DNA of 64,000 bases from Coprinus comatus. Its lineage: Eukaryota > Basidiomycota > Agaricomycetes > Agaricales > Agaricaceae. The DNA lies in NCBI GenBank assembly GCA_034638255.1, contig JAWPGT010000015.1:372001-436000 (forward strand). The letters are read 5' to 3'. This document shows positions 36,614-47,524 of the stretch, piece by piece. How positions within the stretch are numbered: position 1 is the stretch's first letter; each line of letters opens with the position of its first letter. The notes beneath the pieces are model-generated. The model saw only the letters and a list, made by a program, of their open reading frames with translations, had not been told where the DNA came from and searched no databases. Both the position numbers and the translations under genes were made by a program.

Positions 36614-37877
36614 ATGGCCCAATATCCTCATAGTGGCACCCTACGAGATGCACAATGGATCAAGCAGGTTCCATCGCGATACTCTTTGGGACAAGTGGCC
36701 CAATATTTGAACGTTGTAGGGTATCAACCAGCCTTCAATGAAGAATCTTTGGCTTCGGGAGCGTTTCCAGTTGGGCTGGACAGTCTTGAGCGTCTAATGA
36801 GGCTGCATCAGTTAACGTTTCCATTTGAGAACACTCCAATGCATTAGTATGTCGTTCATCCAAGTTTTATTCCATATCATAATTTTATGGGCGTTAACCA
36901 GTGCGGGAGAACATAACATGGACGTTACACCGGAAGGAAACTTCCACCGGCTAGTTCATGAGCGCAAAGGAGGCTCCTACTGCTTTGGTTTAAATGGTCT
37001 ACTCCTGGAGATCTTGAGAGGCTTGGGTTTCAGGTAAGATCGCATGTCGAGTCATCAAGTTTTAACTCATCCTTAAATCACGATGTTAAAGGGCTTATAT
37101 TGCTTCCGGTCGCGTGAATAATGCCCATAGCTCTGGTGGGCCTGTAGACTATACACCACCAGCTCATTGTGTTATTCTCGTCCAACCTATATCAGACACC
37201 AACGAGACTTATATGGTTGATGTTGGATTTGGTCCCTCCGGTATCACACATCCGATCAAACTCTCCTCTCATGAAGATAATATTATCGAAGGTTTATCAG
37301 CGACGGAACGACACAAATTGACCAAGCACCCTCGATCTGACTCCAGTTTATGTGAGCTTATTAGCCAGGGAGAATAAATGTATTGCTCACCATTATTCAT
37401 ATGACAATACCAGCATACAACCAGGACTTATCATCCGTTGTCTCCAATCAATGGAATGTAGAGATATGGCACCAGAAGAACGATCCGTTACAAGAGAAAT
37501 GGAGACTTTTATATTCATTCTCAGAAGAAGAGTATTGGTTACAAGATATTCTTTTCGCCTCCTTTGGGGTTTCCATGCGCCCACCGTCGGTTAATGCATC
37601 AGCAAGCTTGTTTTGGAACAATGTCCTTTGCATCAAAGTGTTTAGCATTGATGAAGGGTATGAACACATTGAGAGGAGTAAAAGGCCGATGTATAGGATA
37701 AGCTTGGTCGGGAAGGAGGTCCGCAAACAATTAGGCAGTGAATTGAAGGTCATACGCACATTCGAAAATGAGTTGGATCGGATTCAAGCATTACAAGAAT
37801 TCTTTGGTATCCAGGTCGCGAAATCTGATCATGTTCATATAGAGGGACGAGCAGCAGCTCTTGACGCTTCCAAGTGA
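36614..37877 (+). CDS. Arylamine N-acetyltransferase, copy 2
   Basis: Four exons (36614-36846, 36902-37033, 37092-37351, 37414-37877) join cleanly to 362 codons. Triad: Cys in RKGGSYCFGLN, His in PPAHCVILVQ, Asp in YMVDVGFGPSG. The C-terminal half has SVVSNQWNVEIWHQKNDP and IDEGYEHIERSKRPMYR, as in copy 1. It lies about 250 bp downstream of copy 1 in the same direction; intron positions are identical, so a tandem duplication is clear, but sequence divergence is substantial. Such fungal NATs can detoxify aromatic amines or natural-product precursors; the substrate here is unknown. Confidence 0.93.
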
Positions 37878-38133
37878 CTGATATAGACTCCGACGTAAAG
37901 TGTTTTGAAAATTATGTATAAATGAATTACTGATTCCATGAAATGTGGAATTATAACATTATTTTTCTGTATTATGTCCGGCCAGGGATTCAGGGTCAAC
38001 CGGATCATGAGAAAGCTGTAGGGTGCTATGTTACACGACGTCGGACTTGGTTCGTATACAACTGTACAACTGTTTTTCTTCTTTTATTCCCTCATTCTTG
38101 ATCTCTGCTCTCGTCTTACCTCCGTCAATTAAT

Positions 38134-39526
38134 ATGCCATCGACTACCCAGGCAACTACAACTGCCCTCATAGAAATGTACAAACGAAATTATTGGACCA
38201 GTAAGTTGGTATTTAACCATTTTTTTTAATCCTCACTGACATTCAGCGTACTTTGTAGTGGCAGCGTCCATTCTTCTCCTTGTGGATTACTTCGTTACCA
38301 TCGCCGATGAGATCAAATACATCTGGAGGTGCGATTATCACAGGAGGATCCACATATATAACGTGAATAAAGACGGTGCATTTTAGGCGCCCTCTTACTC
38401 CAGCGAAATTGTCTTTCCTATTCTCGAGATACTGGGGGTTAATCGGACAAGGGCAAGTGTCAGTTCTACCCAATGCTCCATTACCCTCAATCTGATTGGA
38501 TAGACAGAATAAATTGTTATATCTTAATGGCAGTTATCTCTCCGCACCACATACCAATAAAAACCAATGCTTGTCGTTATTGGTATCTATTTCAAATGTC
38601 ACTTTTCTGGACACTATTTACTGCTGGAGATATAGTCTTAGTGCTTCGAGGTGCGTCAGTATCTACCAAATACAGAACTCGCCCAGGATCATGGTTATGC
38701 GGAGATAGTGATGGCGTTGTATAATTGTCATCGGGGTATGCGACTTACACTCGTAATTCTGCTACTCTGTGAAACAATTCTAGCAATTGTATGTGGGTAC
38801 AGAACTGCGATGCAAACGGAGTATGATATTTCTTGCAAACAAACAAATCTTCCTATGGAAGCATCCATTTTCAAGTGAGAATTGCAATGATTTAAGCTTA
38901 TTCAAAATTTCACTAATGAAAATTTGAAACCTTATGCTATTTCTTTAGTGCTGGAATTATCATAAGCCAGGCTGTGATTTGGATTTTGACCGTAGTCGGA
39001 AGAAAGAGAATAGCACACCATGGTGGTGATCGATCTTCCCTTCTAAAAGCGATTATGAGGGATGGTGTGTGGATGTTTCTGTTGTCACATGTGAGTACTC
39101 AACTGTTCAGGCTCAAAAGTAACACTGGTTCATCTGATTACGCCAAAAAAAAATAGCATTATTTCTCATTTTGTTAACCTATACAGGTTTGAAATATGAA
39201 TGTAGTAGTCAGATTATTTTCGCGTAAGCCTTTCCTTTGCACGAAATACATTTAGCTGATGAGTGGAACTAGGTGGCCGACTTCTTTGATTTCCATAATG
39301 GTATATACCCGATCCAGTTCGGCCCACATGCGATTTACTCAAAATTCTTTAACAGACTTGCAGGCATATACTAAATCTGCATCATGCTCATTTTACAGAT
39401 CCAAAGTTTGGAGCGCTAGGCTCTGATTCGGAAAGGGGGCAGTCAGCACTTCCGCGATTCCCCTTAGATACTTACGTTGGTAGTGATCTATGGTCCGTTG
39501 GATCACAGTCGGCTTCTAATGAATGA
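38134..39526 (+). CDS. DUF6533 seven-helix-like membrane protein, copy 1
   Basis: A multi-exon gene for an agaricomycete-specific integral membrane family. The DUF6533 signature follows the first intron: LLLVDYFVTIADEIKYIW, then RRPLTPAKLSFLFSRYWGLIGQ. Later helices include LFQMSLFWTLFTAGDIVLVLR, TLVILLLCETILAIVCGYR, AGIIISQAVIWILTVVGRK and MRDGVWMFLLSH. The C-terminal exon (about 39366-39526) gives HILNLHHAHFTDPKFG and a Ser/Asp-rich cytosolic tail ending in TGA. The fold is thought to be receptor-like, but no ligand or partner is known. Start at ATG 38134, before MYKRNYWT. Confidence 0.85.
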
Positions 39527-40072
39527 GTAGTACAAGGCAGTACAGTCGTATTTAGATGTGAAACTTGAAATGTGAAACTTTGAAACGTTGGAGTTGCCTT
39601 TATGTATTCCTGGCTAGCTTACTAATAAGATATATATACTAAATGATGACACTATCAATTAAAATTGGATCGAGTTTGTTTTTACTGAACCGGCAGTTGA
39701 TCACTACTTCCGGCATAAGTAATAAATAACTTCAACTCTACACATTCAACTGCACACTAGTACTGACAAATTGAATACAAGCATCAATATTAAGACCCAC
39801 TCTGTCATTATGACGTATAACGTTGGTCATTTCAATTTAAACTCAGGAACTGCGGGATTGCCATCACCTTCACTTCAGGGAATTAGACCCAAAAAGACGG
39901 ACGATTGAATAAGGGGTTGGATATGTTATGGGACCATGGGAATGACAAACAGCCCGCGCGTGTGACTGTATTAGACTGTATTAGTACATGTAGTTCTTTT
40001 CCGTTCTAGTTCAACGCCCAACAATCTAACACTCACTGCTTCAAGTCGCGTGTGGCCTGGACCCAGTCACTC
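39527..40072. other. Spacer between tandem DUF6533 genes
   Basis: AT-rich, no open gene. It serves as the 3' end of the first and promoter of the second copy. Confidence 0.4.
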
Positions 40073-41504
40073 ATGGCGGCCCTTGCGCAACCTCCGCCCG
40101 TAATATTACAGATTGATATTCTGACGGAGATGTACCAACGGAACTATTGGTCAAGTAAGTGATGAAATATTCCCAGTTTGTGGAAAATGAGTCCCCTTGC
40201 TGACGACTTGGAACATTGTAGTGGCTGCGTTTATCCTTCTCATCACGGACTATCTACTGACTATTGTCGATGAAGTCAAGTATATTTGGAAGTGGGTCCT
40301 TTATTTATAAATCCCGGATGAAATTGAGGTGTCCGATGGATAAGACTAACAACAGTCCTAGGCGCCCATTTACGCTGGCCAGGTGCACGTTTTTGTTTTC
40401 AAGATACTGTAGTCTGATTGGTCAAGGGTGAGTATTAAATTCACGTATCATTTAATTCACAATGCTGATTGGGATTTTAGGGTAAATTGTTATATCTTGA
40501 TAAACATTATCTCACCGACAAGCATACCAATTAAAATTCAAGTCTGTCATAGATGGTACTTCTTCCAATTGATCCTTTTTTGGTCGATGTTCCTTGCAGG
40601 GGATATAGTGTTGTTGCTTCGAGGTAAGTAGGCCACTTACTACAAAGAAAGTTGATCATGACGCAATGCTGTAGTAACCGCTTTATATAACTGTCACCGA
40701 GTGATACGGCTTGCCCTCGTACTGATATTACTTCTTGAAACTACTCTAGCAACTTTTTGCGGTTACAGGACTGTGATAAAAGGGGATTACGACTTGGGGT
40801 GCAAACTCGTAGGTTTTCCTATTAAAGAGGTTTCCATATTCTGGTGAGGTTTAAATGGCCTGTAGTTACCAATAGTATATGGACTCATTTTTGGACAGTA
40901 TCGGAATTGTAATAAGCCAAGTGGCTATTTGGGTTATGACCTTGGCAGGAAACAAGAGAATTAGACTTGATGGCAGATCTTTTATTCTCAGAACAATTAT
41001 GAGGGATGGTGTATGGATGTTTCTCATTATAACTGGTGAATATTCCTGTTTCATTTCAAAAGATAGGAGTCTAAACAATTTATTGTGATTAATAAAGCAT
41101 TATTCCTAATGCTATTCACCTACTCGAGTATTCAGTACAAATCTGACAGTCACGTTATTTTTGCGTAAGTTTTCAACTCACTATATAAAGAAATGGAAAT
41201 ACTCTTTTAATGATTTGGACCCTTAGTTGGCCAACAACGCTGTTTTCCTTAATGGTAGACCTGGTTCTTTGGTTCAACTTAACTGCTTTGAAATGCTTAG
41301 GATCATTTTCTTTCACAGACATGCCGACATTTACTGAATCTTCACCATGCCCATTTTAGAGGACCGAGGTTTAGAGATTTAGAACGTGACCTAGAATATT
41401 CTCATGAAGAGCAGTCGACGGTTCCAGAGAATCCTTTGGATACATATGTTGAGACCGATGTGTGGTCTATTGAGTTACATCCAGTGTCCAATGCGCCAAG
41501 CTGA
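40073..41504 (+). CDS. DUF6533 seven-helix-like membrane protein, copy 2
   Basis: Tandem paralogue of the gene at 38134, with the same exon order. It reads YQRNYWS at the first junction, FILLITDYLLTIVDEVKYIW, RRPFTLARCTFLFSRYCSLIGQ, FFQLILFWSMFLAGDIVLLLR, LALVLILLLETTLATFCGYR and ISQVAIWVMTLAGNKR, then a final exon with HFRG-R and an acidic Ser/Pro tail ending at TGA 41502-41504. The two proteins keep all helices but differ widely in the loops and tail, suggesting divergence of the ligand or signalling side. Confidence 0.85.
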
Positions 41505-44500
41505 AGAGTATATATATCTGCTATATATTCCAACCTCTAGCAGTAATGATACTCGTTTAAGTGATAATATGCCATTCACGAGTTAAGGAAGTCTTACACT
41601 ATTAATCCCCATGAAACTCAAGTCACGAGTCAATCAAGCTTCAAGTCTGCAACCAAAGTAAATTATACAGCTGAGAAAGCCAGAAAAAACCAAACGCATC
41701 ACTTCTCAGAGACACATATTGTTACACACAACCGCACAATTGAACTAAGAGTTTAATGTTGAGAGCTAAATTTCAAAACTCTTCCCCCAAGATGATCAAA
41801 TTCCGATGTGATAGCATTTTTTCGGGTGGTAGTAAAAGTAAAGAACGACCAGAGCGCATAGATGAGGTCAGAGTAATATGATCACAAAGCCACTGAACTT
41901 TGTAATTAATGCAATGATACTATGTACAATCAAGTTGAACGCGTTTGAACACCGACACCAAACGTATCCCCCAACCTGCAACAATAATAAGTAAGATCAC
42001 TCTTCTCAACATCAATATCTCCCCCCCCCTTCGAAGAACAATCCAGGAACAATCTCTCGGACCCCAATGATTAAACTCTGACTGGCCCGATCAATGATTT
42101 ACACTTCTTTCTTTTACTTTTCCTTGACATGCCGGAACAGGAAGCTTGGAACCATTGCTAGTACTTCTCGGAAGAGACAAGAATCAGAACAAGAACCCAA
42201 ACCAGAAATAGTAAAAGATCAAACCTAACTTGATATAATCACGAACACTAACCTGAAGACTACCTACTAACGATGGTGATGTGTTATCGCAAAGGATAAT
42301 TGTAACCTGACGTGAGCTTCTAAGAACAAAAAAAAAACCCAAGGCAAAAGTAAGAAATTGAGAATTAATCTCGTTAAAGCACAATTAGTATAACTGATTC
42401 GAGGGCGGAATCGGAGAAAAGGGTTCGGAGATTACTAGTATTATGTTACTATTATGACTATGTCACCCCAGACAAGTAGGTTTTGAGTAGGTTCCTCAAC
42501 ACAAGTGATTAACGATCATTGAATGACAAATCGGAAGATATCTTATTTTAAGCTCTCGGGCACTACGACTCGTTGAAGAAGCTCGAATACTTACATAGTC
42601 GGAAGACCTTCACATACATACTCATTATGAACCAAGACACAGGTACACCAGGGTTATCTACTACGCTAGCAACCAGGGTGGCAGTGAGTAAGTATCTATG
42701 TCTATTCAAAACTAAGTGACCAACGTACAGCCCGGATGTGCTACCACTACTTAGCCTAATGAACAACAAGTAATACTTATTTGTATGAGAGAATCGGCAG
42801 CATCAGGAGAGTAGAACCAGAAGCTTGGAACAGGAACTTTGCGAAAAAGGAAACTCACGATCGTAAAGATATCATCAAGACTCAAGAGGTAAAGTTAAAG
42901 GTTCCTTTATCCAGGAAATAGGATTCGATCCCAGGTATGTTGAATACGTATCTTGTTCGAATCACTGGTTCACTTGCAGAGTGACGGGCCTTATTAATGA
43001 ACCAACCCATGAATAAGTAAAAGTCATGATGATGAAGTGGATACCATCAACAGTATTTGGTGATTATTGATATGATTAGTATATGGATTGCGGGGATGAG
43101 ATCGTGAGGGTTGACATCGAGGTTATTACTGACTCTGTGTTAATACCTAGGTTTCAAGGAAAGTAAAAAGGATCTCTTCCGAGACCAGTTCAATTCGTCC
43201 GTTGAACCAGAATCAAGAGTCATTCTATAAGAAGCACAAGATTCAATATCCTTACTACCAGGCCAGATAATCGGATTTGGCCTCTGTAGAAATTAGGAGT
43301 TAAAAGTTCAATTGACATATCATATAAATCCAGGGACCAACTTCGAGTCACAACAAGTCCAACTTAAGAAAAATCACTTCAAACTTCGTACGGGAAGCCC
43401 CTCGAACGAAATTGATATTCCAAAGTTAGGCCAGAGGGTACTTCTTCCTAGAACGAGTAGCAGAGTATCGAGAGCTTCAAAGAGGATGACGCAAACCCTG
43501 ACACCACATCCGAGTCTCGCACTAACCAGTAAACTACCTTACCTTCCTTTGACCGAAGAATCAGAATCATGATCGTGTAGAACCATAACTTTCGAGAAAC
43601 TTTGAACTTGGAAAGGCAACGGAGCATAAACGATAGCGTGGCATGGGTCAACTCGAGGCTTAGCGCCATGTAAGCATTTGAACGTGCCGTGAAGTGTCCT
43701 GATCTAGAAGCATCTTAAGGAGCGTCGAACCCACCCAAAATTAATACTGTCTCACAAAACTAGGAGTATCGTAATTCATGATTGTGGTGGTAGTGGCAGT
43801 GGAAACGGACTCTTAACTTCTTGATTGTAGCAGTGCAGCAGTACCTAACCTAGTTCAAGTTGAGTTCGACCTTGACGGCATGGACTAATGAAAACAGCCG
43901 AAACGGGATAGTCTTGAAGCGTTTCAAGTTGGAGGAGCGATAACGAGGTACATCTAGCATATTATCATATTAAAATCAGGAGTCCCTTTTAATTTTAACA
44001 GCCACGCACCTGGTTGGACCAATACAGAATCCAGGTAACATCACACGCCTTGAGTCTCGGAATGAAATAGGAGGTAGGAGAGGAGGTCGGTCTCCAAGAA
44101 ATCCACACTCGTCGCACCGAGAACTTAGGAAGAAACGAGAACTTCATAACATACAGCACATACCTCCTGATAGTACAATGTCCGATGTCACTAGTGTACC
44201 AAATACAGTTCATCCTTAGTCCTTAGCTTCCATTGACAAGGCAGTTGAATGTCCTAAGAATGCCCTGGCAATTGCCACGCAAACTCAGAATCACCGACTA
44301 AAGCCCCACACTGGTCTTCAAGCGGTGAGCGTGGCATGCTGTCGCAACCATCCACCCACCCATCCATTGAACCATCTTGGCAAAAAGTTATGAAATCATG
44401 AGAACATCGTTGTGACTCTTACCCGAGAACGTGGTTTTAATTTCTCCGTATCGGAGGTTAGCTGATTGTCGATTGTCGATTTATTCAAATGATCGATGGC

Positions 44501-45235
44501 GGCGAAGAGAGACTCATCAGAAAATCATGGTGATGTAATGATGATGGTCACGATGAAAGGTGGTGATGAATCGATGGTGAGTTATGGTTTGGTTAGATGC
44601 ATGATATTTATGATGAATCCTCTAGTGTACCATATGAATCGCCTCGACATGGTTTGGATCTCTTCAACTCTGCAAAGTTGCAGGTAAGAGTATGATTCAC
44701 ACCTTTTTATTGTTTTAAGAATGTAATAAAATTAAAAAGCGGGAAAGGCCAACCTTGAAGGGAACTTGGAACTTGAAGTATACAAGTGGTACGTACGAGG
44801 CTGGTATTCAAATGTCCACTGCAACAGTACACAGCTTTAACCTGGACCAATAACAACATCGTCACCCCTGTTGCCTCTGATTCCTATCGATCTCAACCAA
44901 CTCAATTCAGCTCACACCCTTCACGTCAGTCTAACCTAAGGCTCTATCAGGATTCTGGATACAGCGGGGAAGTTTTATTATCCACAAAAGATTTCTTCGG
45001 AATTTTGCTAAGTCGTCCGTCATCTACTATCGTACATCCGGTCCGAGCAGCCTTTTTGTCAACGAAGCCGAATGCTCGTGTCCCCTGGCTTCGAAAGTAT
45101 TCAATTTATGCATATCCATCCCTTATGTACACGCTATGTATAGAAAACCATTTGTTCTTACTCGTGCTCACCACTGAGCGCTCAGCTCTCATTAGTCCCT
45201 CTTGGCAGTGATGCGGAGTCGTTGACCAACTTTTG
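41505..45235. other. Gene-free region
   Basis: About 3.7 kb with no supported gene on either strand; every open frame is short and unlike any family I recognise. I see no LTR, transposase motif or clear tandem repeat. It could be old decayed mobile DNA or a long regulatory or non-coding region. Confidence 0.4.
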
Positions 45236-45368
45236 GGTTGGTTACGGTTAATGACTAGTTAAATGACTGGTTATTAACCAGACTCAGTTGTTACTGGTTA
45301 TTTGACTATGGTTATAACTAATAACTGGCTACCGTAACTAGTTATAACTAGTCATTAACCGTCCCAAC
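45236..45368. mobile_element. MITE-like palindromic element
   Basis: GGTTAATGACTAGTTA at 45246-45261 is the exact reverse complement of 45345-45360. The match extends outward, imperfectly, to GTTGG/CCAAC flanks (about 45236 and 45368). The interior consists of many variants of the ACTGGTTA/TAACTAGT motif on both strands. Short length, terminal inverted repeats and no coding capacity fit a miniature inverted-repeat element. I could not confirm target-site duplications. Confidence 0.55.
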
Positions 45369-45503
45369 ACTGCCTCTTGGGGACTCCATACTGACATAAC
45401 AGATGACGCCACTGGTTGTCACTGGTTGCGCCTTGCACCAGCCTTCTCGGGCCATCCTCTACACAATTCCACTTATTCTATGTATTCTGATTCTGTGTAT
45501 CAG

Positions 45504-45529
45504 TATTCTATTCTATTCTATTCTATTCT
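45504..45529 (+). repeat. TTCTA microsatellite
   Basis: Five tandem copies of a five-base unit (TATTC register), then imperfect copies. Confidence 0.9.
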
Positions 45530-46134
45530 GTTCTAATCCATCCACATAGAAGTATATGCTGACGATGATGATGCTATGATGTCAATAATACAATTAGCTG
45601 CAAACAGCAATAACAGCTCATTTTGATTGGGCATATCCAGCGCACATCATCAAAATTCAAACATCCATTGTAATTGTACTTGTTACAGATATAGTAACTA
45701 TATATGGAATTGTAATTGAATTGAAAGAAGAGTGGAGCTTTTTTGGTATGTTTGGAAGACGATGTACATCGGATCTTTTTTCCGAGAATTTAGAAGTAAG
45801 TAGTGATATAAAAAAACTTATATGTATATTCATTACTTGGGGCAAGTTCCTTCAACAAAAAGAAAGTCATACAACTCGTTAAAAGTAAAAAAGTAAAAAA
45901 AGCAATATTCATAAAGTGTTAGAGTGAGAGAATGAGAGGAGAGTGAAAAAGAGAGCAGAAAAATACAATATACAAATAAATTGCAATCCCAAACTCAATT
46001 TCCAGTTAAAAACGGTAACACAGTCAAGAAGCAAATCTCACACAATCCAAAAGAGCTTGAAAACTTTCAAAAAACAACAAGAAGAACAGTCTCTCGTAGA
46101 AAATTGAGGCGGAAGATCCGAACAGAGACGCAAG

Positions 46135-47224
46135 TTAAGAACATCTCTCCGCCTTAAACGCCGTCCATCCTAAAACAAAAAAAAAAAAACATAAAAACGA
46201 ACAAATCACCATAAAAAAAGAGAAGACACTTCAACTCACCTTTATTCTCCAAATATTTATCCATCGCCAAAAACGCACATCTCCTAATTTCCCTTTCCAA
46301 AAACCAAACATCATCACACTGTAAAACTCCACAATCATGTAACGAAAAAATGGCATCTAAAAACCAAGTTCTAGAACTAAACTCCGCCATCATCATTTGT
46401 CCATTTCCTGTAGTACAAACATGACAAACTCCTCCTCCTCCTCCTTCAGATTGACCGTTCGGATTCAAACCGTTACATTGACCATTCGTGTTAATGCTAT
46501 TTGAGTCCGATTGGAAATTCCCTCCTCCTCCACCTGAGAAACCTCCTTTTGTAACTGGAACTTTAATTTGAGGAATAGCCACAGTTCTAAAAATCGGTAA
46601 CAAACTATCCTTCCCAACCAATTCTTCATAACTTCCCAAAAACCCAACATCTGCCAATCTTATAACCGCAACTACCAAAGGTGAATTAACCACATCCATA
46701 TTTTCTACTTCCAATTTCCATTCTGGCCAATGATGTTGAGGATGATGAGGATGATGATGATGATGGAGATGATGTTGGTGGTGATGATGAAGATGATGTT
46801 GGTGATGAAGATGATTATGACTATGATTATGGTGAAGATGATGATGTTGGTGTTGATGAGTAAGATGATTATTACTATTATTTGACGAAGACGGTGTCGA
46901 ATCAAAAGACGATTTCTCTTCTTCATCACCCAAATCACTACCTTCACCATTCCCATTCCCATTCCCATCCTCATCCTCATTCTCATTCAACGAAGTAACA
47001 AGACTTGATCCAGATCCAACATTAACAACATGAAACATAGTTCCTTTACATCCTATAGGACTTTCATTTGGATCCGGAACATAAAATCCCCAATTCCAAG
47101 TAGCCAAATCTCCTTTATAACAAAGAACAGCATACAGCTTTCCAGGTTCCAATTGATCACTAGGTAATTCCTTTGGTTGATTCGGGGATCTATCTGAAGG
47201 TTGATGGAGATGATGATCAGCCAT
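46135..47224 (-). CDS. Unknown protein with long histidine-rich tract
   Basis: Two exons (46240-47224 and 46135-46169, split by a T-rich intron) join to 339 codons. The N-terminal domain reads PGKLYAVLCYKGDLATWNWGF and KGTMFHVVNVG. A linker with an acidic Gly/Asn/Glu stretch and about 45 residues that are mostly His follows, then WPEWKLEVENMDVV and LVVAVIRLADVG resume an ordered domain, ending SRTWFLDAIFSLHD, CDDVWFLEREIRRCA and ENKGWTAFKAERCS. The conserved-looking flanks with a low-complexity insertion suggest one domain interrupted by a disordered, possibly metal-binding loop. The ordered parts resemble an unnamed agaricomycete family. The gene is real by splice structure; function unknown. 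Confidence 0.8.
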
Positions 47225-47524
47225 ATATTTTCAACGTTTGTCGGTTTATGAAGAGTAAAGAGGGGTAAAAAAAAAATAGTATAGAGGTTAAGAGAAAAAC
47301 AAGGTGAGAGAGGGGAGAAAGGGAAGTGAAGAAGGGTGGGCAAAACGGATTCAATTAAAAGTGGTTTCGTTTTTACTAGTTTAATAAATCAATAAATCAC
47401 ACACACATGATGCCCATCCAATTAGAATTTTCCATCCCTAATTTTAATAATAATAATCTACAATTCTTTTTAATTATCCCGATCCGAAGCTAGACCTAAT
47501 CCATCTCTCACAAAAGCCGTTCCC

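Noticed and set aside
42920..42960. GGATCGAATCC resembling a Pol III B box on the minus strand
   Set aside because: No flanking stems or A box; a chance match.
44786..45211. 141-codon plus-strand open frame left of the palindrome
   Set aside because: No recognisable motif and no splice or homology support; composition is like the surrounding non-coding DNA.
46705..46986. Met/Ile-rich minus-strand frame overlapping the His tract
   Set aside because: It is the alternative frame of the CAT/CAC repeat in the His-rich protein.
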